Source: Pyronema omphalodes
Lineage: Eukaryota; Ascomycota; Pezizomycetes; Pezizales; Pyronemataceae
Direction: 5' to 3'
Assembly (NCBI GenBank): GCA_024516155.1
Contig: JAJJXM010000019.1
Location: 737,180-801,179, forward strand
DNA: 64,000 nucleotides
The notes under the pieces were generated by a model. That model was not told the DNA's origin. It ran no database searches and worked only from the letters and a program-made list of their open reading frames with translations. This document shows positions 22,358 to 33,289 of this stretch, piece after piece. The translations under genes were made by a program, and so were the position numbers. Each line of letters begins with the position of its first letter. Position 1 is the first letter of the stretch.

Positions 22358-22882
22358 TTTTTTGTTTTTTTTTTTTTTTATTTCATACACGCATCTAACC
22401 CTAAGGTTATGGCGGAGACTAACTAGTATATACATTGCTAACTCCTGAGAGTGACCTCAGGAGTTACCGGGAACGCCCCGGAGCGGTCTATCTTGATCGG
22501 GTTGTAGTCCCCCTCTTCACTCTTTCTCCATTTCTGCTCGTCTCGTCGGTGTGTCCCGGAGCCCTGTTCGCTCTTCAGTCACCCTTCCCGGTGACTGTTG
22601 TTCCTCCTCCCTTCCCCGTTGACGTCCCCTTTTTTATTATTTTTTTTTTTTTTTTTTTTTCTTTCTCCTTCCTCTTCCCCAATACCATCTCTCTCTCCTT
22701 TCCTCTCTATGCCTCCCTCTCTGTCTCCGTCCTCCTTTCTCCGCTGCCTCTCCCTCTACCTCTCCTCCTCCGGACTTCTTCCCTTCCTCCTCTCTTCCGC
22801 CTCCTTCCCTCTCCTTTTCCTTCCCCTCACTTCCATCCTTCTTTCTCCACTCCGTTCACTATATACATTTTTATTATTCTTA

Positions 22883-22911
<29 letters not shown>

Positions 22912-22913
<2 letters not shown>

Positions 22914-25900
22914 AATGTTCCTCGTCTGGGTCCAACAATGTTCCCCAGCCTGTCGTCTCGGTTCGTCTGTCCTGTCTGTTAGGCTCTCCGGGGGACTTAC
23001 TCAGTACCGTGTGTGCCCACTCTGAGGTGGCGACCTTGGTGTCAGAAATCATGGTGATCAGAGCTGTGATGCCGGTTTTCGTGTGTAGGATAAGGCGTAG
23101 GTTGAGTTGTCGGTGTCGGGGCAGCTTCAGCTCCCTTCGGAGGCGTATGCGGTGTTGGGTAAAGAGGGGGCATGATAAAAGTAAGTGTTTGGGAGTTTGA
23201 GGGGGGTGTAGGGGGCATGAGCATGCGCGTGAGGGGTAGGTAGGTGAGGGGGGGTGTGCCAAACAGTCCAGAAAATATCCGTGTCCTGTACGAAGGCCAA
23301 GGATGGCTGTGGATATTTTCCTCGGGGCCGTGGTGTACGCCATGTCGAGTGATTTCTTATGCGGTGCATCGTACGTCTTATATTTCGGGCTTCGTTCGTA
23401 CCAGTTCTTCCAGTCTTTCGCGAGCGCTTCTTTAACCTGTCGACGAATCCACGATAATGATGTTGGGGGGGGGCGTGTTGGGGTGGCAGAGGTAGCTAAT
23501 TTCGCGAGTTGGTCCGCCTCTTCATTTCCGATGATGTTGGTGTGTCCGGGCACCCAGTGAAGGTGGATAGATGTGCCCGTTCGTTGGAGGAGGGTGTGAG
23601 CGAGGTTGTGGATGGCGATCGCGGTCTCTTGGCCAGGGCCTGGGGAGAGTCTGGTGGCTCTAATGATGGCGGCCTGATTGTCCGTAAAGAGGTGGAGTTC
23701 GCGGTATTGCAAGCGTTCGCGGCGGATGTGGGATGAACAAGTGTGAATGCATTCTTCGATGGCTTTGAGTTCCGCATCAAAGACTTCACTTGTTGTACCC
23801 ATTGGGATTGACTTTCGGATGTTGGTGTTGAAGCCGTGGGATACGTAGAAGCCCGCACCGACCGAGTCGTCGAGTTTCGATCCGTCGGTGTATGCTATGA
23901 TGGTATTGGGAGAGCTTCGTAGACGGTGTAGTAGGATGTAGTGTTCTGTCTCGGCGGCGTCTTTCGATTGGGCGGGGAGGTGTCTCGTCATCGGAGGTTC
24001 CTTCCATGGAGTTGGGTCTGGCCGGGCCGTGTCTTCTATGGTAGTTGTCGGCCGTATCCAATGTCGGAGGGAGGAGATCACCGATGTTAGGCGAGTGATT
24101 GGACGTGAATCGGAGGACCAGTCGCAATCGTACTCATCTGGGGACTGTATGGCGTTGTGGAAATGGTTTGGGATGGGGTAGGAGGAGGGGCAGCGTGAGA
24201 CGACGGGGTGGGAGGGGGGTAGGGATAGGAGCCTCAGGGCATATTTTCGTTGTTTGTGATTTAGGCGTACTGACACTGGTGGGAGTGCAGCTTCGTTATG
24301 TAGGGCGGGGATGGGAGTTGAGGGGAAGGCGTTGAGTATGCGTCGTATGGCTTTGTTTTGTTGTAGCTGTAGTTTCCGTTCGAACGATTTCTGACCGGAC
24401 CACCAGATTTCTGCACCAAAGTCGGCTCTCGATAGGACACAGGAGCGGTAAAGAGTGCGTACCGCCGCAGGTGACAAGCCAGTTTCGTGCCGAGCGAGGC
24501 TGCGGAGGGCATTGAAGGTCCTAGAGGCATGCATTAGTCTTGTTTCTACGTGATGTTTGAAGGACAGTTTTCTATCGAAGAAGATTCCGATCCAGCGGAC
24601 TACGTCCTTCTTGCCGTTGGGTGTTCCCGGGGAGACTCGAGTTCCGTTTGGTAGTGTCACACAGATCGAGTCATTGATGTCGTCTTTCTGTGCTCGGTGG
24701 AAGTGCAGCATTTCCGACTTCGAGTCATCAAACGCCACCGCATTGTTATGCGCCCACCGAAAAGCGACTTTTGCTGCTGCTTCAAGGGTGCGGGCGTTCG
24801 TCTCGCGTGATCGGCCATGGCATACTATCGCTACATCATCGATGTAGCTGGGGGTCCATAAGGAGGGGTTGTGGCGGTTGAGGGCGTCGAAGAGTGGGCG
24901 AAGGTAGATTAGGAAGAGGATCGGGGAGGCGGGGGAGCCCTGGGGGATACCAGTGCGAATCGGTCTTTGAATGTCTGTTTTCCCATCAAAGGAAAGGGCT
25001 GTCGTTCTGTCGTTGAGGAAGGATTCACACCAGCGGACCACCGGCGTCGGGCATCCCAGATTGCGCATGGTTGCCGTTAGTCTCGTCGCTGAGACGTTAT
25101 CGAAGGCCCCGCGGACGTCAAGAAAAAGGGCTGATGTTATTAATTTTTGTCGCATGTGGTTTTCGATATCGTGGGTCAGCGCCATAGCTGCGTCTATGGC
25201 TGATCGTTTCGGGCGCCCTCCGATTTGATCGTCGTGCAATAGGTCCTGTGTTTCGGCGATTTGGCTAAGTCTGGAGGCCATCAATTTTTCTAATACTTTT
25301 CCCATGCAATTTAGGAGCGCTATGGGTCGGTAGGCCTTGATGGAGCTGTAGTCGGGTTTGTTAGGTTTGGGAATAACTACCGTGGTAGCTTCCCTCCAGC
25401 ATTTCGGCTGGTAACCTATTTCCCCTAACGTGGCGTACAAAGCAGTTAGTTCTTTAGGGATGACGTCCATCGTTCGTCGAAGGCACAGGAACGTTATCCC
25501 ATCTGGTCCCGGGGCTTTCTTAGGTGATGAGGATGAGATGGCGAGGGCAACTTCCTTTTCCGTGAACGTGGTCCAGGGGAGGGGGGTTTTGTTGTTAGCG
25601 GGGGGGTTAATTGGGGCGGATGGGGGGGGGGGGGAAGAGAGCTTGGAAGGCTGTCACTTTACCAGAGAAGTCGGTATGGGTTGTAGTGACGCCATTTTCT
25701 GTTTTGGTGATGGGGGGGGTTAGTTGTGTTTTTCGGGGGTTAGTATATCTAAAAGCGGCCCAGATGTCTTGACCCTCTGCCTGGGACAAGTATTCTTTCC
25801 AGAGCTTGTCTTTGGCGTGTCGTACAGCTCTGTAGTGGGCGTTTCTAAAGCTGCGATAGGCGTTCAGAGCGTCCTCGGATCTGTAGAGTTTCCACCTCTT

Positions 25901-26902
25901 TCTAGCCTGAGACATCGCCGTCTTCGTGTCTTTCAGCTCTTGAGTCCACCATCGTTTTGCTCGGGGGGAATGCTGGATGAGAGGGGTTGCTGTTCGTGCG
26001 GCTTGAGCGATGGCTTTTTGGATCGAGGCTGCCCACTCATCCAGGTTCGTTTTCGTTGGGTTGGACTTGTAGGAGTGCCATGTCGGGGAGAGCTCTGCCG
26101 TAAGTTGGAGGAGTGCGTTGGAGAATTCGTCCCAGTTGGTGCGCTTCCAGTTCAAGCGTGGTTGCTGGTCGACGTACTCGATGTCCGGGTGTTGGGATCG
26201 GATTTGAAATCTGATGACCTCGTGGTCCGAACCCGTCGCCGCTTCGTCGTCTATACACCAATTTTGAACTGCGTTTGCCATGGCGGGCGATGACAGTGTG
26301 AGGTCTAGGACTGAGGATCCTCGTCCTGTCTTGTAGTAGTATGTGGGTGTGTCCGGGGTGTTCGCCAGGCACCATCCTTCTTCTTCTATTAGGCGTACGA
26401 GTTCCTCCGCACGAGCCGTATGTTTGTAATGGCTATTCCAGAGAGGATGGTGGGCGTTCATGTCACCCGTTAGGATACACCGGCTGGGTAGTTGGAGGGG
26501 GTTCAGCGAGCGGGGGATTGTGAATAGGCGTGTTCGGGAGTCCCATTCATTATATATGTTAATGAGGTAGAAAGGGGGAATGAGGGGGGTTTGGACTTCG
26601 AGTATCTGCATGTCAGGGTCAGAGCAGATATCGGGGCGGGGGGTAACTTGTAGGAAAGGGTTTAAACGAGAAACATAGGCTGCCGTTCTTATCGTTGCGC
26701 CATGTGGGGAGGGGGGAAGGAGTGTTAGGAAGTTGGGATGGGAGGTAACGAATGTCGGGTTCTTGATGTTTGTTTCTTGCAGCAGGATAATATCTGCTCT
26801 TGCTCCGGCGGTGTTCAGGAGCGTATTCAGAGCGTTGGTGCTTCTGTTCATGTTGTGTGATATGACATGAATGGTTGCTGCCGACTGTGTCTGTTTATGC
26901 AT
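22912..26902 (-). pseudogene. LINE-1 ORF2: endonuclease, reverse transcriptase, RNase H (one frameshift)
   Basis: Two minus-strand frames, 26902-25607 and 25470-22912, belong to one protein of about 1,330 residues. The frame changes at the G13 run 25622-25634 (C run on the coding strand), and coding resemblance continues across the gap (APGPDG block). The first part is an APE-type endonuclease (LLQET, GDMNAHHPLW, SVLDLTLSS, GSDHEVI). The second has reverse transcriptase (YRPIALL, LFLDVRGAFDNV, GIPQGSPASPILF, catalytic YIDD) and RNase H (AYTDGSKLD, FDAELKAIEE, FTDNQAA, HWVPGHTNIIGNEEAD), ending in a Cys/His-containing tail. The ATG overlaps the ORF1 stop. The stop TAA is directly followed by an A-tract. 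One homopolymer shift may be real inactivation or a sequencing error. Confidence 0.93.
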
Positions 26903-28695
26903 CAGTCATGATAGTGTTATCGGTGGGGGTGTCTTCGGGGTTCGAGCGAGGGAAGCGAGTTTTGTCCCAAGCTGCCTTTACTACCGCAATGCGCATTGGG
27001 CATTTGGGGTGAAATGCTGGGTGGTTGGCGTCAGCGTTGGGGTCTTTTGCGCAGTTTGCACAACGGGGGGGAATGTGATGGCATGGTTTGCCTTTTCTGT
27101 GGGGGCATTCGGGGCAAAGGTGGAGTTCGGTGGGGTGGTTAGCTGTACAGATTGCACAGATGGGGTCGGAGGTTTTGGGGCAGAGGGCGTGGTGGTGTCC
27201 GAAGTGGAGGCACCTACGGCACTGGTCCGTGGAACGCGACGAGTGATAATCCGTGACTTTGCGCAGTTCATAGCGGATAATAACCTTCTTGCGCTTGAGC
27301 ATGCGCGCATCTTCTGCCGTCTTTAGGGCGATCATGATGCTAGAAGCGGTCTTACCAACTCGCTTATCGGGATGGGTTATGTAGCGGGGGGGTTGTGTCA
27401 AGCGAACCGCGTTATTGCGTTCGATTTCATTTTGGAGGGCTGTCATGCCTTCCGGGGTGTCTGGGTACACGTCTAGCGGGATGCTATGTACGGTGAGTTT
27501 GTGCCATTTTTCGGCGATTTGGGGGTCTTTGAGGGTCATGTGGACTGCCTGTGCGGCGTCTTTCATGACTGGCAGGAATTGGGAGACCTCGGTCTCGGTT
27601 GTGTCTGCGGGGAACATAAGGAGCAGGTTGCCTCCAGCGTTTTTCCTCACGGTCACTACGGCTATGGTGTTGGGTGCCTCTGCCTCTCGGAGAGCTCTAT
27701 TAACCATGTTACCTACTTGGACCTTTGCGTCGTCCGTCAAGTTTTCTGGATCAGGACATGGGAGGATAACAGTCACTGGGCGTTTGGTTTGTGGGGTAGG
27801 GTTTGTTTTTTGGGGGTGGGTGCGGGATTCTTGGGGGGGGGCGGGGGTGGGGTTTGTTTTGTGGGGGGGGGCGCGGGCTTTCTGTCCGAATAGCCTACCT
27901 GGGACGTCCGGTTCGGACCAGGCTGCGTTGGGTTCACTGGGGGGAAAGGCGGGGGAGGGGGGAAGGGGAATGTTGTTTCTGGTGAGGGTGTCCTCAGCTG
28001 CGAAGCAGCGGGTTTTCCAGTAGTTTATAAGGGCAGTGGTTTGTGCGTCAGAGGGGGGATTGGGGATGGGGGATGATTCAATGCGTTGGGAAGGTTTGTA
28101 GTTGGGGACCAGAGTGCGCAGCATGTCTTGGGTTTCGCGCATGATGGCTCGGTCTCTATCCATGATTCTGAAAGCCTTCGTGATCCTGTCGTTTGTGTGT
28201 CTGTCGGTTTCTCTGGCGGTGTCGGCGTATGTTGCCACTGCCGAAAGGAGACGTTCAGCGAGGTGGATCGGAAGGGTCATAGTTTCGGCCCTGGAGGTGG
28301 ATTGAGCTGTGCGCAGGGCTTCTTGAATGCCCGTTTCGTAGACCAGGGCGGATTCGGAGGATGCGTCGGTGGTGGATGGGGCGCCGCGTTTAAGGGGTAC
28401 GGTTGCCTGTGGAAAGGTATCCCGGACTCGGATCGTGTGTTGCGTGCGGGGGTGACGTGACGGGTGGGGCGCGGTTGCGCGGAGTGGGTTCGGGGGTGGA
28501 TGTACGACGTATGGGGGAGGGAGTCGGGGAGGGTTCGTCAAGTTCACTGAGGTCAGAGTCCAAGTTCATCGTGTCGGCGGGGTCGGTTCCATCATGAGGC
28601 TCTGCTCTAGCGTGTTTGCTAAGGCCGAGCGTGGGGAGGGGAGGTTTGTCGGGCGGGAGGGTTTTCTTCCTCCCAGCGGACGCGCGAGTCGCCAT
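26895..28695 (-). CDS. LINE-1 ORF1: gag-like zinc-knuckle protein
   Basis: The main frame runs 28547-26895. It contains a helical segment with YADTARETDRHTND, a Pro-rich middle, a conserved block VTVILPCPDPENLTDD through LTVHSIPLDVYPDTPEG, and C-terminal zinc knuckles: CRRCLHFGHHHALC, then CAICTANH...C and CANC...HPKC. It ends IMTDA* with its stop overlapping the ORF2 start by 8 nt. Upstream, a second frame (28695-28390) begins MATRASAGRKK and contains STPEPTPRNRAP. LINE-2 has the same two frames in the same +1 relation, so the N-terminus is either a separate conserved upstream ORF or joined by frameshifting. The protein packages LINE RNA into RNPs in related elements. This is family knowledge, not seen here. 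Confidence 0.88.
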
Positions 28696-29002
28696 TGAGG
28701 TTGGAGACAGGTTGATTAGGATGATTTGATCGGGGGAAGAGGTAGAGTTCGATTGCGGAAGATGTGGTTGATGATGGGGGTTGATGGAGGTCGTAGCCGA
28801 GTGCACCTTCAGGGGCCCGGATTCTCTGTCTTCACCGTTCGCACGACGAAAAAGAGGGGGCCTGGTCTGTAGATGCTACAGCTAGGTAATTTGACGTCGC
28901 TGATGACGATTTCGCACGAAAATCGGTGGATTTCCGCGTTGTTGTGGCGATAGCTAGGGGGGGGGGTCGAACTCTCGAGGTGAAAGGCGGCGTTGATTAG
29001 CC

Positions 29003-29178
29003 GAAATCCTATACAATAGCCTGTATAGATTTTCACGCTAGTGAAATATTTATACACATGCTATTATAAAACAAATTTTTAATCAAATGATTGGTATAAA
29101 TGCTGTTTAGATTCTTCACATGTATATGTTTCTTGGTGGGGAACTTGTATAACATATACAATCTTGGTGGCGAAAATG
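29003..29178 (-). repeat. Right part of the dispersed repeat split by LINE-1
   Basis: Together with 22316-22357 this is a copy of the repeat at 53688-53965, in inverse orientation. Shared landmarks are TGTATAGATTTTCACGCTAGTGAAATATTTATACACATGC-type sequence, the block around GATTCTTCACATGTATATG, and the edge GGCGAAAATGTA at 29167-29178. Right of 29178 similarity stops abruptly, which marks a repeat boundary. Confidence 0.82.
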
Positions 29179-30219
29179 TACCTAGAACCGTCTCATTGAT
29201 CTTATATATATATAACCCTTTGCGTAGACTAAATTTTTCTGCATACCCAGTACAATATCCCAGCGCCCGGCCGGGCGAACTAGCTCCGTGGGGAAAGTCA
29301 GTAATCATCTTTCCGGATAACAAGAAACAACCCAGAACCCGAAATTTAAAGCTCAATACCTCTATATTCCGATACAATGCCATAATATACCCTTCCGCCA
29401 GACTCCGTAGGCATAAGATCTTTACAAAGTAGTCAGAAGGATTTTATAGAATACCTAAATGTAGGTAACAACACTACCCTTAGTGGGATCGACATCACAA
29501 GGCGAGTTATAATTTAAATTTCCTTTTCGAGGATTACGAGATGGTTGCAACTTGCGATGAGCTGTGGATAAAGGTTACAGACTCGTGCGGTATGCTTAAG
29601 GGCTTAGGAAACAAAGATGGATATGTAGTGTAGGGTGGGATATTGTTGTGGTGGTAAGTAATATAAAGAAGGCTGATGCATCTCCCGGGCAATTTGCCGA
29701 GATAGTCATCTCATTGCATTGATGCTCGTTGGAGCTCATCACATTTCAATCTCAAACTCTATCAGAAGCCAATATATATATGCATAACTATGTCATTCAT
29801 TTTCTCTTTCAGCATCTCATTAAATACATTTCATCTTTCATAGTATCGATAATACATCCGCCAAAATTACAGCAGTTTAGGTGTGTAACAAAACACACAA
29901 TACATGTACAAAAACTAAAAAGAAACTAAAACTAAAACTGAGGGGGAAAAAACAAATATAAAACTCCTAGTATTTCCCACCGTTGCCTTGATCTGGTTTG
30001 CTGCCTTAACCCCGCTGGAGGTTGAGCAGAGATCACCATTCATCCCCCTCCAAATACATCAATGCGTATAACATCAGTATCCTTCGTAAATTACCCACAT
30101 CTTTCTCAAATTCTTCATCTCAACTCACGCCCAACATCATTCTCAACATCACGTCTGAATTCAGCTCCATGCAGATCGGCCATGCAAACCACACTGAACT
30201 TTGCAGGGTTTTAGGAAGC
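29179..30219. other. AT-rich intergenic region 3' of the mannosyltransferase gene
   Basis: No gene seen. The right part, about 29950-30219, should hold the 3' UTR of the minus-strand GT15 gene ending at 30220. A plus-strand frame at 30022-30396 is antisense to its last exon. Confidence 0.5.
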
Positions 30220-31617
30220 TTAGTCAAGATGCGCCATCTCGAACCAGTTGGCACGACAATCCTCCTCATCCAAACCAGTACCATCAGTGAAACGTCCGGC
30301 TTGGCAACGGCCTTTGCACTTAGGAGAATTAGGACAGTTGAAGTAAGGGATATGCTGGTAGCCGATATCGCGGAACCTATTATCAGAACATGTTAGCCGC
30401 TTTCAATCTATGCGATGCTCTCACACAAGAAGAGTCTACCAATGAATCTTATTTTTATCCTCAAACAATCCCAACCCAATCGAATGAACTGGAGCGTCAC
30501 CCCATCTCTCGTAGAAAAATCCACCCGCGCGATCAAGGTGTTTAAAGTAAGCCTCATACGCCTCTCCTCTCCAGAATCCCATATCGGCAATCTCAAAGTT
30601 TGACCAAAAATGACAAGTTGAGTAACCATTTGCCTTGCGATTATGCTCGGGTCTATTCTTGCTATCCGTAAGCCAACCCATGGCGTTATTTGGATGGATG
30701 TATTCTGGATGCTCGGCCAGGAACTCCAAAGTCTGGGGCCAAAGAGTTTCAATGGATTCCGGGGAGTCGTAAATATTGATAACGAAGCCATAGCTCTTAT
30801 CATTATCCTCCATGTAACGGAAAACGTCGTAGTCAATGTCGCAGAAAAAGTGAACACCGGGTTCTACACGCCAGTACCACCGGTAGCTTTCGAGTGCAGG
30901 GTGATGGTAGAATCTTCCGGAGTTCCAGCGACACATTTGGTGGTAAGAGTTCATGCGTGCATATTGGACGCCGTTTTCGACGAGGAGGTCGGCGGATTCA
31001 CTCATGAGCTCGGGGTCGATCCAAGAGGGGATGTCCCAGTCGGAGGCGGGGATTGTGTCTGCATGTCGGTTAGCAGACCCTTTATATTCTCGTTTGCAGT
31101 ATGTGTAGTAATCGGTGAGTTCGGAATTGGGATTGATGTGGAGAAGAAATCAAAGTGAGATTGGGTAAAGAAACCGGGGACGCGTACGGTAAAAGCATTC
31201 CGCCTTTGTCATAGCCTGCGTCTTCTCCTTAAACTCCTTGGTAAACTCCACATCATTTATGAAGGTCCAAGGATAATTAAATTTGTGGTTCCAGGTCTCT
31301 TCGAGATCTTTCATAGACTGTAGTATTCCATCCAATTCACTATTCCTGACCAAGGACAAAAGGGTAGCGCTGGTCCTGTTCCTCTCTCCGGGCCCCCAAA
31401 GCTTTCCAGCCGGTCCCTTCTCCGGTTCCAATAGCGGATCAATCCCCTTCAGAGAACCTCCCTTGGCAGGGCGGTGAAACTTGGAGTTCCCGCCACCGTG
31501 AACGACGTTTGTGACGGCGGGAGATAGCGAGGAAAAGTTGTAAAGGATAAGTAAGAAACTGGTGAGCAGCAAGACGCCGAAAATGGCACGGGCGCCTGAT
31601 GGTTGAAGAAGCACCAT
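30220..31617 (-). CDS. Alpha-1,2-mannosyltransferase, GT15 (KRE2/KTR) family
   Basis: Three minus-strand exons: 31617-31188, 31058-30440 and 30376-30220 (introns 129 and 63 nt), about 401 residues. Type II Golgi topology: a short cytosolic N-terminus, then a membrane anchor at about residues 11-30 (AIFGVLLLTSFLLILYNFSS), a stem, and the catalytic domain from about residue 85 (RTSATLLSLVRNSELDGIL). Family hallmarks are YHQMCRWNSG, YWRVEPGVHFFCDIDYDVF (Glu about 209, metal-binding region), NRPEHNRKANGYSTCHFWSNFEI (Glu about 299, the position proposed as nucleophile in Kre2p), GGFFYERWGDAPVHSI and, after the second splice, FRDIGYQHIPYFNCP with SPKCKGRC. It adds alpha-1,2-mannose from GDP-mannose to O- and N-glycans in the Golgi. 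Single complete gene with no sign of damage. I cannot tell which KTR member it is. Confidence 0.95.
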
Positions 31618-33289
31618 GGTTGATGCGTTGATGCCGAGCTGGCGACGAGATGTTGGTTGGTGGCTCTTGGTGTTGAGAATAAGAGGTCAAGAAGACAGCT
31701 AAGACACGCGTAAGTTCATCTTCGACTGTATCCGCCACTGTCCACACACTGTGGGCCAGGGGCTAATTCGTTGCGCTTTCTCAAATTGAGGTTAGCGTCT
31801 TGTCTGGCAGAGCCTCAAGATTCAGCTTGACAAACCGACCCTGGATCTTCCGGCATATCGGAAAAGGAATCGACCCGTCACGATAACACATTAAGCCAAC
31901 ATGTTCAAAAACTTTCCAATTCGTCATCTTCAAGATATCCAACTAAATTCCAATTACGCCATGCATTTTCATTCCCGTCTCAAACACAAAAGCCTAGCAG
32001 CAGTATGGAACTTGGGCACCTTCTCTTTTCGGCGACAAAACTCTCTCCTAGGGTTTAGGGCTCACAATGATCGACACCGGACTCCCCGGACTCCCCGGGT
32101 TAGGGGTGTGCAACCGCCGTATGTATGCAAGGAAGGTCTTGACGCTTACGTTCGAAGTTCGGATGGTTTACCGGCTGGCCCTCGGCGAGCTTTTTTTAAC
32201 GCAGGCGAACAGCGGGGGGCTCTACCGCATCGTCATCGATGATTTTTAGCTCTGTGGCCACCAACATCGCGACCGGAAAGGAACTCCTGATTTTTCCGAA
32301 TGCCGACGTGCAGAGAGCTGGAAGCTGGTCTAGAAGTTGAGTGCGGCCGTGGGTTGCAGTGAACATATACGCACTTTGGCTCCCGCCACCGTTTTCAGCT
32401 ACTTGTTTAAACTGCCGTCTATGTGTCTTTGCTTATGACACTTCAAGGGCCTCTTACATATATACCGCATTACGTCGTCGGTTCTTTGCGTGTTGTGACT
32501 TCTCCATATGCCATCATTCACCAAAAAAAGAATCTGAAAGATAACCCAACCCAACCCTACATATGATGCTGATGATGCTAGATAACACCACCATAGCTAA
32601 CACGATACCTAGGTAGTTTGTAGGTGCGTGACATGATCATACATGTGCTATGACGCGGTACGTCACCATACTCGGGTATACATTTTGACCCTGGATACCA
32701 TGACATGCTACATATGGTGCCTTTTATTTTTTTTTTCTTGCCGACGATCATTATTTCAATGTTCTAGGCCTTTTTGCCCACGTTGCACTGCATCCGGGTC
32801 GGTGTGGGGTGCGTGGTGTGGTGGGACCTGGCTGGCAGCATGGCTGCGACTTTCTGGATGCTTTTATGGCATCGGGGTAGCTTAAGCTTCCAGACTTTTT
32901 ATTGCAGGGAGCTTGCTTGTGCATCCCATCGGGTGTTCTCTACATACATCATCAGGGGGGGGGGGGGGGGGGGGGGGGTGGATAAATGAAGGGGGGCAGT
33001 TGACGGTGGCACACATCTATGTATACATCCTGGGTGGTTAAAGGTTAAAAGGTTTATAAAAACCTGGCACAAATCCAACCAACTGATCTGTTATTACCAT
33101 AATCCCGAAATAATAAAAAAAAAAGGAAGGATATCATATCACCTTGTCACCTACAGTCACCTAGTTACCCCGTGGTTTTTAATTAAGACTTTCCTAGTGT
33201 CGTTCCTGTGACAGCTTTTTGAAACTAAGAACAGGACCCTGGATTTGTTGAAAGACTTTAGTTTAGCTTTGGAAATAAAGATCTACATC
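31618..33289. other. Intergenic region between GT15 gene and orphan gene
   Basis: The left side contains the GT15 promoter. A run of 24 G lies at 32955-32978, and the region from 33110 to 33250 is AT-rich. Short frames (31901-32249, 32643-32989) show no coding signature. No element ends were recognised. Confidence 0.5.

Larger units (their letters stand above)
22358..29002 (-). mobile_element. Full-length Tad1-type LINE (LINE-1)
   Basis: A 6.6-kb non-LTR retrotransposon on the minus strand, flanked by the 13-bp direct repeats GAAATCCTATACA (22345-22357 and 29003-29015). Order: 5' UTR (29002 to about 28700), ORF1 (gag-like, zinc knuckles), ORF2 (endonuclease, reverse transcriptase, RNase H), then a 3' UTR of about 550 nt with three A-tracts (T on the plus strand at 22888-22913, 22639-22660 and 22358-22379). 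The 5' end aligns with that of the second LINE at 36549, so both are full length. This copy is the better preserved: apparent lesions are the ORF1 frame offset and one shift in a 13-nt G run inside ORF2. APE endonuclease plus RT plus RNase H and a knuckle-bearing ORF1 fit the fungal Tad1 clade. Confidence 0.95.

Noticed and set aside
22435..23025. Plus-strand Pro/Ser/Phe-rich ORFs over the LINE-1 3' UTR
   Set aside because: They lie antisense to the LINE 3' UTR and ORF2 end in CT-rich DNA. No domain or independent signal.
26871..28460. Large plus-strand frames (for example 27415-28023) opposite LINE-1 ORF1
   Set aside because: Shadow frames of a GC-rich, Pro-rich coding strand. The minus-strand zinc-knuckle ORF explains the region.
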